Part shown: positions 24,210 to 32,440 of the stretch, in pieces
Numbering within the stretch: the first letter of the stretch is position 1
Layout of the letters: each line of letters begins with the position of its first letter
Assembly: GCF_039523435.1 (NCBI RefSeq)
Contig: NZ_BAAAFH010000011.1
Location: forward strand, 434,001-498,000
Reading direction: 5' to 3'
Source: Wandonia haliotis
GTDB lineage: Bacteria; Bacteroidota; Bacteroidia; Flavobacteriales_D; Crocinitomicaceae
Length of the DNA stretch: 64,000 nucleotides
Position numbers and translations under genes: made by a program
The notes under the pieces: generated by a model
The model's database searches: none
What the model was told of the DNA's origin: nothing
Seen by the model: the letters and a program-made list of their open reading frames with translations, nothing else

Positions 24210-25013
24210 ATGAAGAACTGGATGACACTATTTTGTTTATTAATCTCGCTACAAAGTGTGGGACAAGAAGCAAATAATGAACTTGAGTTTACGGTGATAA
24301 AGGAAACTCTTCCACAAGTGTTAGATGCGAATCCTATCTCTTTCGTAAGCTATTTAAAAGGCGGAAGAGTTTATGAGTCGTTACTCTCAACAACCTCTAT
24401 CTCCCCTGATTCTAATCAATTAAGAGTCGAACTAGATCTACTCGCTGATTCGATAGCTGAAGTTCTAAAGAATACTAAAATAATTATCCAACTTTCGGAT
24501 ACGCTTTTCGCATATAAGTATTCACCTACTTATATACATTTCAATTTTGGTGATGGTTGGGTTGATACATTTGATTTACGGGATAGCAGTACCTGGTCAA
24601 TTGAATATGAAGACTTAGTAGAGGTTTTTCAGACCAATCACGAGTACCGAGGACTTTCAAAACCGATTGACCTTGAATTCATAGAGCTAATTAAGATGCA
24701 TATCAATTCAATTTCTAATGAGGATATTCCAATAGATATAAATAAGCTAAGCAGTTCAAACTATTCATTTACTACTGTTCTTCCGCTAAATCACGACTCA
24801 TTATGGCACCAATCAATACTATTGAAAGGGATACGTGTTTTCAGACCAGTCTTTAATTCATCAGAAGATAGGGCTTGTTATTTATTTTCTTATGAAACAA
24901 GAACTGATCCATGGCGGGAATTTGTTTTTGTTGAAAAAAAGAATGGGAAATGGTACTTTCTTGAATCGTATGGTAGCAAACACGTTGACAAAAATGAAAC
25001 CTGGTTTAAATAA
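24210..25013 (+). CDS. Cassette 9: secreted protein of unknown function
   Basis: The protein has 267 residues. The ATG at 24210 gives a signal peptide (MKNWMTLFCLLISLQSVGQ); the longer frame starts inside the attC of cassette 8 and is not credible. The mature part has no Cys cluster and reads as mixed alpha and beta, with YIHFNFGDGWVDTFDLRDSS and YLFSYETRTDPWREFVFVEK as distinctive stretches. I do not recognise a family. After it come a 61-base repeat unit and a 40-codon truncated gene before the next attC. Confidence 0.7.
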   Translation: MKNWMTLFCLLISLQSVGQEANNELEFTVIKETLPQVLDANPISFVSYLKGGRVYESLLSTTSISPDSNQLRVELDLLADSIAEVLKNTKIIIQLSDTLFAYKYSPTYIHFNFGDGWVDTFDLRDSSTWSIEYEDLVEVFQTNHEYRGLSKPIDLEFIELIKMHINSISNEDIPIDINKLSSSNYSFTTVLPLNHDSLWHQSILLKGIRVFRPVFNSSEDRACYLFSYETRTDPWREFVFVEKKNGKWYFLESYGSKHVDKNETWFK

Positions 25014-25014
25014 T

Positions 25015-25075
25015 ACACCTACCCAAAAGTAACAGTTCAGCAGTTAAATCAAGCTTTGTACCTGGCAGACAGTGA
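25015..25075 (+). repeat. 61-base dispersed repeat, copy 1
   Basis: This segment matches 26667-26727 at 57 of 61 positions, the four differences all being transitions. It contains ACAGTTCAGC, GTTAAATCAAGCTTTGTACC and GACAGTGA. It lies after the gene of cassette 9 and probably derives from the loop of an older attC. Confidence 0.75.
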
Positions 25076-25142
25076 AATACTTCTAATCTTTACGTTGCGT
25101 AGCCTTGAACATTAACTACAAGTAAAAAAACAAACAGAAAAA

Positions 25143-25265
25143 ATGAAACTTAGATTAACCATTTTATTAGCAGTGATTGCTATAACAGTATTTGGAAAAA
25201 GTAATCAGACTGTTGATTTAAAATGGGAAATTGGTAAAAACGAAAAGTGGAGTTATGACCGCTAA
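25143..25265 (+). CDS. Cassette 9: truncated 40-residue exported peptide
   Basis: MKLRLTILLAVIAITVFGK is a clean signal peptide, and the frame stops after only 40 residues (ending WEIGKNEKWSYDR). It looks like the beginning of a longer secreted protein that was cut off by deletion or cassette loss, rather than a true small protein. No other cassette boundary is found just before it. Confidence 0.35.
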   Translation: MKLRLTILLAVIAITVFGKSNQTVDLKWEIGKNEKWSYDR

Positions 25266-25315
25266 TAAAAAGACAAAATTCACATTGATAAAGGAATAAA
25301 ATCACCCGAAAATCA

Positions 25316-25361
25316 TGTATAAACGGCATTAAAACGCTGTTTAGCCAAAACCGTTAAGTAC
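25316..25361 (+). repeat. attC-like site of cassette 9
   Basis: The left core TGTATAAAC (25316-25324) fits the cassette start TTATATACA if one base is missing. The inner arms AAACGGC and GCTGTTT surround ATTAAAAC, as in cassette 2's site. The right core is GTTAAGTAC (25353-25361). Confidence 0.5.
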
Positions 25362-25378
25362 AATTAAAAAACAGAACC

Positions 25379-25783
25379 GTGTTAACTCAAGAAGATTTTT
25401 ACATAAACAAGTATGCTCAAGAAAAAATTGAACTTACAAAATTTCTTATTTGGTTTGATTCGAAAAATGAAGTTGATCAAAAAATGATTATTCGACATAT
25501 TGGAGAATACATAAAACAGGCAATTCCTGATAAAGTAAATTGGAATCAAAATGAAATAAATTGTATAATACCATCAGTTCCCTTAAAACAGAGCTTTACT
25601 CCAATCATTTTACTGAAAACCAAACCATTGAAAATTGCTCTCGAAAAGATCTATAATTTACCAAAAGAAGAAAATAAAAAGAGTATGATTGCTTTAATTT
25701 CAATTTTCAAACACATGGATCAAATTAGGCGAAATACTGAATGTAAAGATGGATGTAATCACGAATGGCACAATATTTATTAA
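25379..25783 (+). CDS. Cassette 10: DUF5958-like protein
   Basis: The protein has 134 residues and a GTG start (25379). The C-terminal half, with LKIALEKIYNLPKEENKKSM and the end RRNTECKDGCNHEWHNIY, resembles DUF5958, a family that ends in an RR...C.GGC.HWWHN-like block with Cys and His that could bind metal. The function is unknown. It is mostly helical and soluble. The cassette's ends match at 9 of 9 bases. Confidence 0.65.
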   Translation: MLTQEDFYINKYAQEKIELTKFLIWFDSKNEVDQKMIIRHIGEYIKQAIPDKVNWNQNEINCIIPSVPLKQSFTPIILLKTKPLKIALEKIYNLPKEENKKSMIALISIFKHMDQIRRNTECKDGCNHEWHNIY

Positions 25784-25790
25784 AAAGAAA

Positions 25791-25873
25791 TGTACTTAAC
25801 ATACTGAAAAAAATGGCGTACAAATTTCCCGAGAGAATACACCACATCGCATACTACTAAACCATTGTACATA
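25791..25873 (+). repeat. attC-like site of cassette 10
   Basis: The left core TGTACTTAAC (25791-25800) is the exact reverse complement of the cassette start TTAAGTACA. The right core is ATTGTACATA (25864-25873), with A in place of G. The inner arms are weaker than in other sites. Confidence 0.65.
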
Positions 25874-25881
25874 ATTGTAAA

Positions 25882-26643
25882 ATGACAACAATGCAAAAAT
25901 TGAAAGGAACTGCAATAATAATATTCTTGACTCTTTTTAACTCTTGTGAACAACTACAAGACAATAGGGAAGTTCCGAAGCAGAACATAATGAAGAGTAA
26001 TGAATTAGTGAGAGACGAGTTAAGTGAACAAAAACATTATTTTGATACGGCATTTACAATAGACAAAAATTCGATACGACTTTTAATCAAAGACATTAGT
26101 GAAGAAGAAATTACCTTGGCTTTTTATAGAAATAACAAAGTATTGAAACTCGACACATTACAGTCATTAGGTATAGCATATTTTGAATTTGTGGATTATA
26201 ATCAAGATAACTTTGATGACTTCTTGATTGCTTACATAGGAAATATTCCAACTCATTTTATATATTTATTTGACCCATTGACCAATGAATTTAGGTTTGT
26301 TGAAGGACTGACCAATTTTCCTGAAGCTAAACAACTCAAAGCAAATAATAACTATTACTATTCATACTATAAGGCGGGTTGTGCGGATATGAATTGGGTA
26401 AGTGATTTGTTTTACATTGACAACTTCGAGAAAGTTCACATTGGACATATTTACGGACAAGGTTGTGACTATGAAGTAAAAGGCAATCCACAAACGATTG
26501 AACTTTTTAAAGTACTAGATAATGACGAGAGTAAAAAAATATTAGTTGAAAAACTTCCTTATTTGAAACATATACCAAACTTCGATGACAAATGGATATT
26601 TATAGAGAAGTATTGGAACAAAAACTACTCGAAATATGACTAA
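25882..26643 (+). CDS. Cassette 11: lipoprotein of unknown function
   Basis: The protein has 253 residues. The N-terminus MTTMQKLKGTAIIIFLTLFNSC has a lipobox (FNSC), so it should be lipidated. The mature part is rich in Asp, Asn and aromatic residues. FDYNQDNFDDFLIAYIGN-like sequence (VDYNQDNFDDFLIAYIG) resembles an FG-GAP/VCBS-type beta-propeller blade with its Ca-binding Asp pattern. It may be an exported beta-propeller-like lipoprotein. The last cassette is poorly closed downstream. Confidence 0.65.
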   Translation: MTTMQKLKGTAIIIFLTLFNSCEQLQDNREVPKQNIMKSNELVRDELSEQKHYFDTAFTIDKNSIRLLIKDISEEEITLAFYRNNKVLKLDTLQSLGIAYFEFVDYNQDNFDDFLIAYIGNIPTHFIYLFDPLTNEFRFVEGLTNFPEAKQLKANNNYYYSYYKAGCADMNWVSDLFYIDNFEKVHIGHIYGQGCDYEVKGNPQTIELFKVLDNDESKKILVEKLPYLKHIPNFDDKWIFIEKYWNKNYSKYD

Positions 26644-26646
26644 AAA

Positions 26647-26790
26647 AGAACAACGAAGGCATAATAACACTTACCCAAAAGTGACAGTTCAGCGGTTAAA
26701 TCAAGCTTTGTACCTGGCGGACAGTGACATTGTGACTTATACAAAACCAGAAGAATAAAACATTATACACAACGCACTAGCGGGTTAAAT
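26647..26790 (+). repeat. Degenerate array end with attC fragments and repeat copy 2
   Basis: A left core-like AGAACAAC (26647-26654) matches cassette 11's start at only 6 of 9 bases. The 61-base repeat copy lies at 26667-26727. A possible right core is ATTATAC (26762), and a truncated attC half (ATACACAAC then GCACTAGCGGG) follows up to about 26790. After this point the sequence returns to core-like context. It marks the eroded end of the array. Confidence 0.45.
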
Positions 26791-26842
26791 GGAAATTGGA
26801 ATTCATGGAAAAGGAGAGATAACGTTTGAAAACTGGAGAATA

Positions 26843-26880
26843 AAAAATCCCGGAAGAGAACTCCCGGGATTTTTATTTTT
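26843..26880. terminator. Terminator after glutamine synthetase
   Basis: AAAAATCCCGG and CCGGGATTTTT form an 11-bp perfect stem with a ten-base loop. The A-run on the left (26842-26847) gives the U-tract for the leftward glnA-type transcript, and the T-run serves the rightward direction. It also separates the cassette array from core genes. Confidence 0.8.
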
Positions 26881-26891
26881 ATCAGCTCATT

Positions 26892-29078
26892 TTATCTCGT
26901 AAATAAAACTTCTCTCATTTTTGGAAGTGGCCAGATTTCATCATCCACAAGCAATTCCAGCTTATCTGCATGATAACGGATTTCATCAAAATGGATTCTT
27001 ACTTTATCACAATACGCCTCTGCTCGTTTCTCCATATCCTCAATCTTGTTCGCATTCTTGCGTTCCTGAAGCATGGTATCCACCAATTCTTTCAGCTTAT
27101 TCAGGTGACGGGAAATGTCTTTGATAAGAAGAATTTGCGTAGCGCATAACTCGCGCCCCTCTTTATCCCCCATTACCTCAATCATTCCTTTAACATTATT
27201 GATGAGTCGGTTCTGGTACTCAATAACAGCAGGAATCAAATGATTCTGTGCTAAATCTCCCATTACACGCCCCTCAATCTGTACCTTCATTACATACGCT
27301 TCGTATTCTATTTCCTGACGGGCATGTAATTCAACAGGTGTTAAAATTTCCAATTCGCTAAACAATGAAAGTGTCTTCTTGTCCGTCAATACTTTTATTG
27401 CTCTTGGCGTATCTTTAAGGTTTGAAAGTCCTCTTTTCTCTGCTTCTTTCACCCATTCATCTCCGTATCCATTCCCTTCAAAACGAATCTTTTTCGAAGC
27501 TTTGATCAAACGCTGTAATTCTTTAAGAATGGCTTCGTCCTTATTCTCCCCTTTCTTAATACGACCGTCCACGTTCATTTTGAACTCTCGTAATTGTTTG
27601 GCAACTATGGCATTCAAAGCAATCATTGCTGAAGCACAGTTCGCAGAAGAACCTACCGCTCTGAATTCAAACTTATTTCCTGTAAAAGCAAAAGGAGAAG
27701 TTCTGTTACGATCCGTATTATCCAGTAAAATCTGAGGAATTTTTCCGATATTCAGTTTTAACTCGGTTTTATCTTCCGGTGTCATTTTCCCAGCCTTGAT
27801 ACTCTTTTCAAGATCATCTAAAACTTTGGAAAGATGTGATCCAAGGAATACAGAAATAATAGCCGGAGGCGCCTCATTTGCTCCTAATCGGTAATCATTT
27901 GACGCCGAAGCAATAGCTGCACGCAACAAATCTGCATTTTCGTTAATTGCTGCAATTGTATTGACAAGGAATGTCAGGAATTGCATATTGCTTTTCGGAT
28001 TTTTACCCGGACGCAGCAAGTTTACTCCTGTGTTTGTCGAAAGAGACCAGTTGTTATGTTTTCCCGAACCATTAAGTCCTTTAAACGGCTTTTCGTGCAA
28101 TAATACTCTGAAGTCGTGACGGCGTGCTATCTTTTCCAGCAAATCCATCAATAACAAATTGTGATCATTTGCCAGGTTTGCCTCTTCAAACATCGGAGCA
28201 CACTCAAACTGATTAGGAGCAACTTCATTGTGTCGTGTTGTCACCGGAATTCCAAGCTTAATCGCTTCAATTTCAAAGTCGCGCATAAACGCAGTAACAC
28301 GATCCGGAATTGAACCAAAGTAATGATCATCCAATTGCTGTCCTTTTGCAGGAGCGTGTCCGAACAACGCTCTTCCTGTCATCATAATATCAGGACGCGC
28401 ATTGAATAATGCTTTATCAACAAGAAAATACTCCTGCTCCCAACCTAAGGTTGTATTTACTTTTGTAACGTTTTTATCAAAATACTGACACACTTGCAAC
28501 GCTGCATCTTCAATAGCGGCAAGCGCTTTAATCATCGGTGTTTTATAGTCCAACGCCTCACCTGTATACGAAATAAAAATTGTCGGAATACAAAGTGTCT
28601 TACCAATAATAAATGCAGGTGACGACGGATCCCATGCTGTATACCCTCTTGCTTCGAAAGTATTGCGAATCCCTCCGTTTGGAAAGGATGAAGCATCCGG
28701 TTCCTGTTGCACCAACAAGTCACCTGAAAAACGTTCAATCGCTCTACCAGCCGAAAGCGGGTGAAAAAAAGCATCATGCTTCTCTGCTGTAGCACCTGTC
28801 AATGGTTGAAACCAGTGAGTATAATGCGTAGCCCCCTTGGAAATAGCCCAATCCTTCATGGCAGAAGCAACCTGATCCGCGATCTTTCGATCAATGCTGG
28901 CACCATTATTAACAGCCGCCATAACTGAATCATACGCTTCCTCTGTAAGGAATTCACGCATTACCTCCGCGTGAAAAACATTCTGACCAAACAACTCGGA
29001 AATTTTTCCTTCGAAATTAAATGGCTTGGGAACTCGATGAAGTACATCGTTTAAAGCCGCTTTTCTAAATGATGACAT
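26892..29078 (-). CDS. glnN: Glutamine synthetase type III
   Basis: The protein has 728 residues, the size of GSIII (about 730), against about 470 for GSI. It joins ammonia and glutamate to glutamine with ATP. GSIII signatures include ATHYTHWFQPLTG, KHDAFFHPL, WEQEYFLVD, the ligand-rich TRHNEVAPNQFECAPMFEE, NGSGKHNNWSL and NDYRLGANEAPPAI. The start MSSFRKAALNDVLHR fits GSIII; the frame extends 14 codons upstream without support. A promoter on the minus strand lies at 29098-29127. It is the main nitrogen-assimilation enzyme in Bacteroidota of this type. Confidence 0.96.
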   Translation of the reverse strand: MSSFRKAALNDVLHRVPKPFNFEGKISELFGQNVFHAEVMREFLTEEAYDSVMAAVNNGASIDRKIADQVASAMKDWAISKGATHYTHWFQPLTGATAEKHDAFFHPLSAGRAIERFSGDLLVQQEPDASSFPNGGIRNTFEARGYTAWDPSSPAFIIGKTLCIPTIFISYTGEALDYKTPMIKALAAIEDAALQVCQYFDKNVTKVNTTLGWEQEYFLVDKALFNARPDIMMTGRALFGHAPAKGQQLDDHYFGSIPDRVTAFMRDFEIEAIKLGIPVTTRHNEVAPNQFECAPMFEEANLANDHNLLLMDLLEKIARRHDFRVLLHEKPFKGLNGSGKHNNWSLSTNTGVNLLRPGKNPKSNMQFLTFLVNTIAAINENADLLRAAIASASNDYRLGANEAPPAIISVFLGSHLSKVLDDLEKSIKAGKMTPEDKTELKLNIGKIPQILLDNTDRNRTSPFAFTGNKFEFRAVGSSANCASAMIALNAIVAKQLREFKMNVDGRIKKGENKDEAILKELQRLIKASKKIRFEGNGYGDEWVKEAEKRGLSNLKDTPRAIKVLTDKKTLSLFSELEILTPVELHARQEIEYEAYVMKVQIEGRVMGDLAQNHLIPAVIEYQNRLINNVKGMIEVMGDKEGRELCATQILLIKDISRHLNKLKELVDTMLQERKNANKIEDMEKRAEAYCDKVRIHFDEIRYHADKLELLVDDEIWPLPKMREVLFTR

Positions 29079-29097
29079 ATTTTTTGTATTTACCAGA

Positions 29098-29127
29098 CAA
29101 AAATACAACAGTTTAAACACAAGTCAA
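29098..29127 (-). promoter_or_regulatory. Candidate promoter of glnN
   Basis: On the minus strand, TTG (29125-29127) and TATTTTTG (29098-29105) are spaced by 19 bases. The -7 box matches TAnnTTTG exactly. The ATG follows 19 bases downstream. Confidence 0.5.
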
Positions 29128-29299
29128 GTCAAAAAATACACTTTTTTTCAACACACCCCCATTAAAAACATGTTCAAATCATAAAAAAACAATAATTTAA
29201 AGAAATCACCCCCTAAAAAATCAGGTCAATATCAAAATATGTGAAAAATCAAAAATACTTTATAATTAGAACATCGCTTCGACTACCTCCCCACTCTAT

Positions 29300-29330
29300 T
29301 TTGTCATCCCCTTGTTTTTTACTAATTTTG
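29300..29330 (+). promoter_or_regulatory. Full-consensus Bacteroidota promoter of the symporter operon
   Basis: TTTG (29300-29303), exactly 19 bases, then TAATTTTG (29323-29330) match the -33/-7 consensus in both sequence and spacing. It is the best promoter in the window. It drives the four-gene operon starting at 29443 with a leader of about 105 bases. Confidence 0.65.
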
Positions 29331-29442
29331 TTTCTGTACAAACAAATCATTAAAATAACATGTATAAACTTATGTTTTTGAAACATTACTTATTAAATTC
29401 TTATACAAACAATTATTCAAAACATATAAACCCGATACTACT

Positions 29443-30873
29443 ATGAATGCAATAGATCTGATTATTTTTATCATCTATGCGCTCATCATGTTATTTATTG
29501 GTTTCTTCTTTTACCGTAAAAACAAAGGCGTAGATGATTATTTTGTTGGTGGTCGCCAAATGAGCAGCTGGCACGTGGGACTATCGGTCGTAGCAACAGA
29601 TGTTGGAGGAGGGTTCTCCATCGGGTTAGGAGGTCTGGGTTTTACAATGGGAATTTCCGGTTCCTGGATGCTTTTCACAGGACTTATCGGGGCCTGGGTA
29701 AGTGCTGTTTTACTAATCCCCAAAGTGAGTAAACTTACCAAACAGATTAACTTACTCACCTTTCCGCAGATCTTTAATCATTATTATGGTGCCCGAACAG
29801 CTCTTGTGGCTGCCCTAATTTCATTTATCGGTTATTTAGGTTTTACCAGTTCTCAAATACTGGCCGGTGCTAAACTGGCTTCTGCTACATTTCCTGAAAT
29901 TGATTTCACAACACTACTGGTTTCGATGGGAGTCTTTACAGTGGTCTATACAGCGATAGGTGGACTGAAAGCCGTAATTTTTACCGATACAATACAGTGG
30001 ATCATTCTAATGGCCGGATTACTTTTTATCGGATTACCGGTTGCCTATTATGCCGTAGGTGGTTACGATGCCATAAAAGCGTCAATTCCCCCCGAATTTC
30101 TGAATTTCAATAATATATCCTGGAGTCAGGTAGTCAACTGGAGTATTATTATCATCCCAATCTGGTTTATTGGGATGACCCTGTACCAACGTATTTTTGC
30201 CTGTCGCAATGAGAAAGATGCAAAAAAGGCATGGTTTATCGCCGGATTATTTGAATGGCCGATCATGGCATTGCTCGGGGTTTCATTAGGTTTAATCGCC
30301 CGGGCTGCTTTTGAACAACAACTTCTGCCCGGATTGGATGGAGCTGATCCTGAACTGGGACTTCCTGTTCTTCTCGCAACAGTATTACCTGTAGGACTCC
30401 TGGGATTACTTATGGCAGCCTATTTCTCTGCAATCATGTCAACAGCTGACAGTTGTCTCATGGCTGCAAGTGGTAATTTTGTTACAGACTTACTGGGGAA
30501 ATTTGTAAAACTCTCTGACGATGCAATTCTAAAGATTTCACAATGGTCAACACTTGTATTAGGTTTTCTGGCAGTATTCATAGCCGTACAGATGACGAGT
30601 GTACTGGAACTCATGCTCCTCTCCTATTCTTTTATGGTATCCGGGTTATTTATTCCGGTATTAGGCATACTTTTTCTCAAAAAACATTATTCTGCAGCAG
30701 CCCTTTCAGCTATGCTTGCCGGTGGTGGGTCTACCGTTATACTTCACCTTGCTAATGTGACACTTCCTTACGAACTGGATATTAACGTTATCGGACTCAC
30801 TATTTCATTGCTTACTTACGCTACCATTCATAGTATTTATAATAAAAAAACAAATTTAATAGCTAGTAAATGA
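29443..30873 (+). CDS. Sodium:solute symporter (SSS family)
   Basis: The protein has 476 residues and about 13 membrane helices. SSS family features include MSSWHVGLSVVATDVGGG in the first unwound helix region, SGSWMLFTGLIGAWV, RIFACRNEKDAKKAWF, and MAAYFSAIMSTADSCLMAASGN, the strongly conserved TM8-like segment with the Na2-site Ser residues. It imports a solute with sodium. The substrate (amino acid, sugar, nucleoside or organic acid) cannot be told from sequence alone. The downstream genes of amino-acid type suggest an amino acid or its derivative. It is the first gene of a four-gene operon and overlaps the next gene by four bases. Confidence 0.9.
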   Translation: MNAIDLIIFIIYALIMLFIGFFFYRKNKGVDDYFVGGRQMSSWHVGLSVVATDVGGGFSIGLGGLGFTMGISGSWMLFTGLIGAWVSAVLLIPKVSKLTKQINLLTFPQIFNHYYGARTALVAALISFIGYLGFTSSQILAGAKLASATFPEIDFTTLLVSMGVFTVVYTAIGGLKAVIFTDTIQWIILMAGLLFIGLPVAYYAVGGYDAIKASIPPEFLNFNNISWSQVVNWSIIIIPIWFIGMTLYQRIFACRNEKDAKKAWFIAGLFEWPIMALLGVSLGLIARAAFEQQLLPGLDGADPELGLPVLLATVLPVGLLGLLMAAYFSAIMSTADSCLMAASGNFVTDLLGKFVKLSDDAILKISQWSTLVLGFLAVFIAVQMTSVLELMLLSYSFMVSGLFIPVLGILFLKKHYSAAALSAMLAGGGSTVILHLANVTLPYELDINVIGLTISLLTYATIHSIYNKKTNLIASK

Positions 30874-31307
30874 AAACACATGTAATTACACCGGAAACGG
30901 GAAAACACGAAACTTTCAACGATGAAAAAATTGTAGATTTTCTGTATACTCATTTGGATCAATACGGTGATGAAAAAGAAGATATCCAAAAATGCATAGA
31001 CTATGTCTTTACACCAGGACGCGGAGGCGCCATCTATCTGGCAGAGGAAGACAGTTCTATTGTGGGAGCAGTTATTGTTAACCACACCGGGATGCATGGT
31101 TATATCCCTGAAAACATTTTAGTCTACATTGCTGTTCACCAGAATCAAAGAGGAAAAGGTACCGGAAAAGCTCTTATGCAATTAGTAACTGATCATTGTA
31201 AAGGAGATATTGCTCTCCACGTAGAAAAAGACAATCCGGCAAAATTCCTGTATGAAAAGTTTGGTTTTACCAATCCTTATCTTGAAATGCGTTTGAAAAG
31301 ATCCTGA
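30870..31307 (+). CDS. GNAT-family N-acetyltransferase
   Basis: The protein has 145 residues. Motif A, QRGKGTGKALMQ (93-104), binds acetyl-CoA; the preceding strand ILVYIAVHQN and the following IALHVEKDNPAKFLYEKFGF complete the GNAT core. It transfers an acetyl group to an amine, probably a small molecule or amino acid. It overlaps the symporter gene by four bases and ends two bases before the amidohydrolase gene, so it belongs to that operon. A role in acetylating an amino acid that the M20 enzyme can later deacetylate is inference. Confidence 0.87.
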   Translation: MKTHVITPETGKHETFNDEKIVDFLYTHLDQYGDEKEDIQKCIDYVFTPGRGGAIYLAEEDSSIVGAVIVNHTGMHGYIPENILVYIAVHQNQRGKGTGKALMQLVTDHCKGDIALHVEKDNPAKFLYEKFGFTNPYLEMRLKRS

Positions 31308-31309
31308 TT

Positions 31310-32440
31310 ATGGACGAACTCGTACAATTGCGACATCTGATTCATAAACATCCCGAAATTTCAGGTGAAGAAAAAAATACAAAAGCACGAATCATTGCGT
31401 TTTTTGACCAGCTTCCCGATTGTAAAACAATCGATTTGAATGCAGCGGGAGTTGCTTTCAGGTTCTTTGGAAAAAAAGAAGGGAAGCATTGTTTGGTTCG
31501 TTGCGAACTGGATGCTCTCCCCATAAAGGAAACGGAAAACAAACCATACAGCTCCGTTTTTGAAAATGTGGCTCATTTGTGTGGCCACGACGGACACATG
31601 GCAATTGTTTGTGGAGTTGGGAAATGGCTTTCGGAACATTCAATTCAGTTCGGGATTGTCACACTACTCTTTCAATCTGCGGAAGAAACCGGTAAAGGTG
31701 CACGAAGTGTGATTGAACATCCATTATTTCAGGAGCAACTCCCTGATTATTGTTTTGCACTGCACAATGTTCCCGGGTTTGAAAAACACACGATCATTTG
31801 TAAAGAAGATACGTTTACACCTTCCGTGATCAGTATGATTATTCGGGTACAGGGAGAGACATCGCATGCAGCCGAACCAGAAAAAGGAAAAAATCCGACA
31901 CGGAATATTGCCGGAATTATAGAGCGTGTACTTCAATTAAATTCAGACGCAGCATCCGAAGAAAGCGCCTTTTGTATTGTAACCCCCATTTATACACGGA
32001 TAGGTTCTCAGGCATACGGAACCAGTGCGGGAGAAGGGGAAACACACTTTACCATTCGCACCTATTCCAATAAAAAGACGGACGAAATCACTGAAAAAAT
32101 CCAGCAAATCACCGAACAATATCTGGAAAATACTGGAATGCAGGCTACTTTCTCGTTTCTGGAAGAATTTGCTGCCAATGAAAACGACAGCACCTGTGTT
32201 GAACTGATAAAAAATGCGGCAACCGATAATAAATTCAATTACATCAATAAACCTGCTCCGTTTTCATGGGGAGAGGATTTTGGTCTGTTTACTCAGAAAT
32301 TCAAAGGAGCTATGTTCGGATTAGGAGCCGGTAAGGATACTTCACCGCTACACCATCCCGACTACGACTTTCCAGACACAATTATTCAAACAGGTGTACA
32401 AATGTTCACCTCATTAATCCAAAAAGTGACGAACGAATGA
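31310..32440 (+). CDS. M20D-family metal-dependent amidohydrolase
   Basis: The protein has 376 residues, the normal length. The M20D (IAA-amino-acid hydrolase/N-acyl-amino-acid amidohydrolase) metal ligands are present: Cys91, His93 in CGHDGHMAI, Glu125-Glu126 in SAEETGKGAR, His152 in LHNVPG and the C-terminal SPLHHPDYDF. A dimerisation insertion begins near 175 (GETSHAAEPEKGKNPTRN). It hydrolyses an N-acyl amino acid or a related amide in the cytoplasm. It overlaps the racemase gene by four bases. The natural substrate is not clear. Confidence 0.9.
   Translation: MDELVQLRHLIHKHPEISGEEKNTKARIIAFFDQLPDCKTIDLNAAGVAFRFFGKKEGKHCLVRCELDALPIKETENKPYSSVFENVAHLCGHDGHMAIVCGVGKWLSEHSIQFGIVTLLFQSAEETGKGARSVIEHPLFQEQLPDYCFALHNVPGFEKHTIICKEDTFTPSVISMIIRVQGETSHAAEPEKGKNPTRNIAGIIERVLQLNSDAASEESAFCIVTPIYTRIGSQAYGTSAGEGETHFTIRTYSNKKTDEITEKIQQITEQYLENTGMQATFSFLEEFAANENDSTCVELIKNAATDNKFNYINKPAPFSWGEDFGLFTQKFKGAMFGLGAGKDTSPLHHPDYDFPDTIIQTGVQMFTSLIQKVTNE

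Larger units (their letters stand above)
16327..26790 (+). mobile_element. Integron-like gene cassette array with a dead integrase
   Basis: This block starts with the remnant 3' end of a tyrosine recombinase. Eleven units follow, all on the + strand, each carrying one to three genes of accessory type and each closed by an imperfect palindrome. The decisive sign is the relation between each unit's first bases and the left core of its own terminal palindrome. In units 1, 6, 7 and 10 the first nine bases are exactly the reverse complement of the left core (for example TTAGCTTGC and GCAAGCTAA for unit 6). Units 2, 5 and 8 match 8 of 9, units 3 and 11 only 6 of 9, and units 4 and 9 poorly or with a gap. 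This is how integron cassettes with attC sites are built. Unit starts: 16590, 17366, 17856, 18698, 20157, 20837, 22426, 23056, 24189, 25354, 25865. The block is visibly more A+T-rich than its flanks. Alternative: a decayed genomic island with unrelated palindromic repeats, which would not explain the complementarity. Confidence 0.75.
29079..29442. other. A+T-rich 364-base spacer between divergent genes
   Basis: This gap holds the glnN promoter on the left and the consensus promoter of the symporter operon at 29300-29330. Between them are short A-runs and a CT-rich stretch (29281-29320). I see no gene, riboswitch or clear operator. A 112-base leader follows the right promoter. Confidence 0.5.

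Noticed and set aside
17239..25873. The palindromes between genes could be a CRISPR array.
   Set aside because: They are spaced by whole genes, differ in length from about 40 to 135 bases, and lack uniform direct repeats and spacers. Their cores match cassette ends instead.
16327..26790. The block could be a prophage or conjugative element.
   Set aside because: There are no capsid, terminase, tail, relaxase, VirB/Tra or replication genes. All genes are small accessory types in one orientation.
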